Assembly (NCBI RefSeq): GCF_000507845.1
Contig: NZ_KI669454.1
Coordinates: 844,604-908,603, forward strand
Length of the DNA stretch: 64,000 nt
Reading direction: 5' to 3'
DNA from: Helicobacter macacae MIT 99-5501
GTDB lineage: Bacteria > Campylobacterota > Campylobacteria > Campylobacterales > Helicobacteraceae
The notes under the pieces are model-generated. The model saw only the letters and a list, made by a program, of their open reading frames with translations, made no database searches and was not told the origin of the DNA. The translations under genes and the position numbers were made by a program. Positions 62,132-64,000 of this stretch are shown piece after piece; positions within the stretch are counted from its first letter, which is position 1, and each line of letters begins with the position of its first letter.

Positions 62132-63226
62132 CTAGCTCTTTTTGGCAAAAGCGGTGCGCAAGATTTTGGATTTTGGTGCTTTTGCTAGATTGAAGTCAAA
62201 ATCAAACACAGGCTCTTTTTTGATAGGAAGTTTGTTGTCTTTGAAAACTTTGCCATAGCCTAGAGATACGCCTACAAAGAGGTTTGTCCCTGCTTGTGCT
62301 ATATACCTGCCTTTTAGCAGATATAGACTCAAAAACGGCGAGATAGTGAGGTTTCTAAATATCACGGTATCAAGGCGCAAATTTAGCTCCACTTCAAAGC
62401 TAGGGTCGCGCTCTCTTGGGTAGTTGCTAAGCAAATATTGGCGATAATACAGCCCACCTGCAAAATCCACGCCATCTCTTAAGCTGTGTTTTAGCTGGAT
62501 TCCGCTCTCAAGCCCCATACTTTGGATTTGATGATTTATATCGCTAAAATCATCTTCGCCAAAAAGATTTAGGTGTAGATTTTGGATATATTTACTATCA
62601 AAAAGCCGCGCTCCTACGGATAGTCGCAGGTATTTTTTTCGGTAGGGGAGATTGGGCGAGGGGGTAAATTCACTTTGCAAACTAAGGCTTACAAATGGTC
62701 CTATCTCGCCACCTAGTTTTTCGCCACCGCGTATATTTTCTAGCTTCCAAATACGATGTGTATAGCCAGTGGAGAGTAAAATCCTATCGATAGTTTTGTT
62801 ACTAACCCTAGGGCTATCGCTTGTGGCAAAGATGATTGTTTGTCCATATTCTGTAAGCAAGGAGTTAAAAAATACAAATCTACTTGAGTAGTAGTCTGCT
62901 AGCAGTTTGCCATAAGCTTGGATAACAAGCTGTGAGCTACCGCTTAAACGACTATTTGCAAAACTCTCATATCGTTCTTCATTGTCGATTTGGGTGGTGT
63001 TGAAATTTATTGAGATTCTGCTTAGCTCTACCCTCCAGCCCGCTCTATCCATATCGACATCTAGATTTTCATAGTCTTTTTTGCTAAGCTCTGCACTCGC
63101 ACAATCCCCCAAATCCACCAGCGCGAAAAACGCAAAAATCACCACAAAAAGTAGCTTTGACACACAAAATATATATAAAAAAAGTGCGTGGTATAGTTTA
63201 TGAAGTTGTTTGTGAGGGAAACGCAA
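62132..63226 (-). CDS. Outer-membrane beta-barrel protein of unknown function
   Basis: 364 residues with a long hydrophobic leader and signal peptide (cleavage near DCAS-AEL, about residue 46). The mature part shows many alternating strands with aromatic girdles (GEIGPFVSLSLQSEF, YLRLSVGARLF, GLYYRQYLLSNY, TISPFLSLYLLKG, LFVGVSLGYGKVF). The last 30 residues after the barrel are basic. I do not recognise the family. The same strand continues to leuD 111 bp downstream, with no reason to expect a shared function. Confidence 0.65.
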   Translation of the reverse strand: MRFPHKQLHKLYHALFLYIFCVSKLLFVVIFAFFALVDLGDCASAELSKKDYENLDVDMDRAGWRVELSRISINFNTTQIDNEERYESFANSRLSGSSQLVIQAYGKLLADYYSSRFVFFNSLLTEYGQTIIFATSDSPRVSNKTIDRILLSTGYTHRIWKLENIRGGEKLGGEIGPFVSLSLQSEFTPSPNLPYRKKYLRLSVGARLFDSKYIQNLHLNLFGEDDFSDINHQIQSMGLESGIQLKHSLRDGVDFAGGLYYRQYLLSNYPRERDPSFEVELNLRLDTVIFRNLTISPFLSLYLLKGRYIAQAGTNLFVGVSLGYGKVFKDNKLPIKKEPVFDFDFNLAKAPKSKILRTAFAKKS

Positions 63227-63347
63227 GCAAAAGCCTATACTCTAATGTATTCTACGCGTTGTAATTTTTAGTTTGCATACTTCTGTATACTCTACTGCAT
63301 ATCTTTGCTTTATCGCACATTTTGGGGTATGCAGGGCTTTTTAGCGA

Positions 63348-64000
63348 CTATTTTTTGTCTTGAGGGACGGGGATATGGGCTAAGAGATTGTCCATATCAA
63401 AGCTCACGCCTTGCTGATTTGCTTCTTTTGCTAGGGCTATGGCTTCGTTTATGTTGTATTCATTTCCCCCCTCATAAGGCTCAAATATACGATTTGCTAT
63501 GGCTAGAGCATAGGCACTTTTTTGGATATTTCGCGTGGCAGAATGCGGACTTGTCGCATATAGCACAGTCTGTATCATATCATCATCAAATTTCCACAAA
63601 TCAAAGCAATACGCCAAAAACGAAATATGGTCAGTGCCGAAAAACTCCTGCTCGACAAGGGCGACATTCATAAACCCATTTTCCTCAAGCATTTTACGGA
63701 AGTCTTTGTCTTGGCGAGTTTTGATAAGTGCGATAGAAAACAAAATCATACCAAGTCGCAAAAGCATAGCGCAAGGCACAAGCATTTGGGATAGCTTTTT
63801 GTCCTCATTTGCTAGCCAAGTAGAGATGAAATTGACTTCTTTGGAGCAATTCCCCATAAAAATATCCGTATCAAGCCCATAAGGAGAGACATTTACTTTG
63901 AGTTGAGAGCGGACAGAATCCGTCATCACAAGATTTTTGATATTATCAATTCCAAGCAGTGCTACGACTTGATTTATCGTAGAAATCTTGCTAGAAAATC
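63348..64000 (-). CDS. HDOD domain protein, C-terminal part (5' end outside window)
   Basis: The frame is open to the right window edge; the GTG/ATG near 63929 are internal. The sequence before them, TINQVVALLGIDNIKNLVM, is the core of an HDOD domain (a metal-independent HD-domain relative found in signalling proteins). The rest (FWGTDHISFLAYCFDLWKFDDD-like region, then GGNEYNINEAIALAKEA) matches the C-terminal part of such proteins. HDOD proteins of Campylobacterota have been linked to stress and motility, but the function of this one is unknown. Confidence 0.7.
   Translation of the reverse strand, partial: FSSKISTINQVVALLGIDNIKNLVMTDSVRSQLKVNVSPYGLDTDIFMGNCSKEVNFISTWLANEDKKLSQMLVPCAMLLRLGMILFSIALIKTRQDKDFRKMLEENGFMNVALVEQEFFGTDHISFLAYCFDLWKFDDDMIQTVLYATSPHSATRNIQKSAYALAIANRIFEPYEGGNEYNINEAIALAKEANQQGVSFDMDNLLAHIPVPQDKK

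Noticed and set aside
1..64000. CRISPR arrays, insertion sequences, prophage genes
   Set aside because: No regularly spaced direct repeats and no transposase, integrase or phage structural proteins were found.

Overview
The window is AT-rich, densely coding DNA from a member of the Campylobacterota, most likely an enterohepatic-type Helicobacter. The evidence is gene content and order: rlpA-mltD-tatD-ribE-flhX, secG-frr-pyrE-RDD, fliQ-murB, a hefABC efflux operon, the arsRS two-component pair and the dba-dsbI pair are all arrangements I recognise from Helicobacter/Campylobacter. Leucine biosynthesis genes (leuD, leuB) argue against H. pylori itself. No phage, IS element or CRISPR array is visible.

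Layout. 1-6.3 kb: end of an agmatine deiminase gene, hypF, gmhA, recG. 6.3-7.4 kb: a 1.2-kb non-coding stretch with a nested palindromic repeat element, then a promoter with a perfect operator-like inverted repeat. 7.4-13.9 kb: hefABC (TolC, adaptor, RND pump) and an outer-membrane protein. 14.1 kb: tRNA-Val(GAC). 14.5-20.8 kb (minus): CDF transporter and a two-gene dehydratase-activase-type iron-sulfur system of unknown substrate. 21.2-22.7 kb: fliQ, murB. 22.8-32.5 kb: a metal, siderophore or corrinoid uptake locus. Two tandem TonB-dependent receptors, a permease and an ATPase run leftward; an unrecognised internally duplicated protein and a periplasmic binding protein run rightward. 32.6-42.4 kb: chemoreceptor, rlpA, mltD, tatD, ribE, flhB-like gene, NlpC/P60 lipoprotein, hypE. 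42.6-46.8 kb: Na/Pi cotransporter family gene and dba-dsbI. 47.3-52.7 kb: secG, frr, pyrE, RDD protein, NSS transporter, xseB, nitrilase-fold protein. 52.8-59 kb (minus): glmS, purF, arsS, arsR. 59-59.5 kb: a non-coding stretch with a candidate small RNA. 59.5-64 kb (minus): CiaD-like protein, TPR protein, leuB, leuD, outer-membrane protein, HDOD protein (cut by the window edge).

Most notable signals. (1) A run of 17 T exactly fills the spacer region of the promoter of the first TonB-dependent receptor, so receptor expression is probably phase variable. (2) The minus strand at about 59.3-59.4 kb looks like a short sRNA with two C/U-rich hairpin loops and an intrinsic terminator, resembling the G-repeat-binding sRNA RepG of H. 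pylori. (3) A 497-residue protein made of two copies of a Rossmann-like domain is translationally coupled to the binding protein of the uptake locus. (4) Many housekeeping enzymes (HypF, RecG, MurB, PurF, the nitrilase-fold protein) carry long Ser/Lys/Asn/Gln-rich inserts or extensions.
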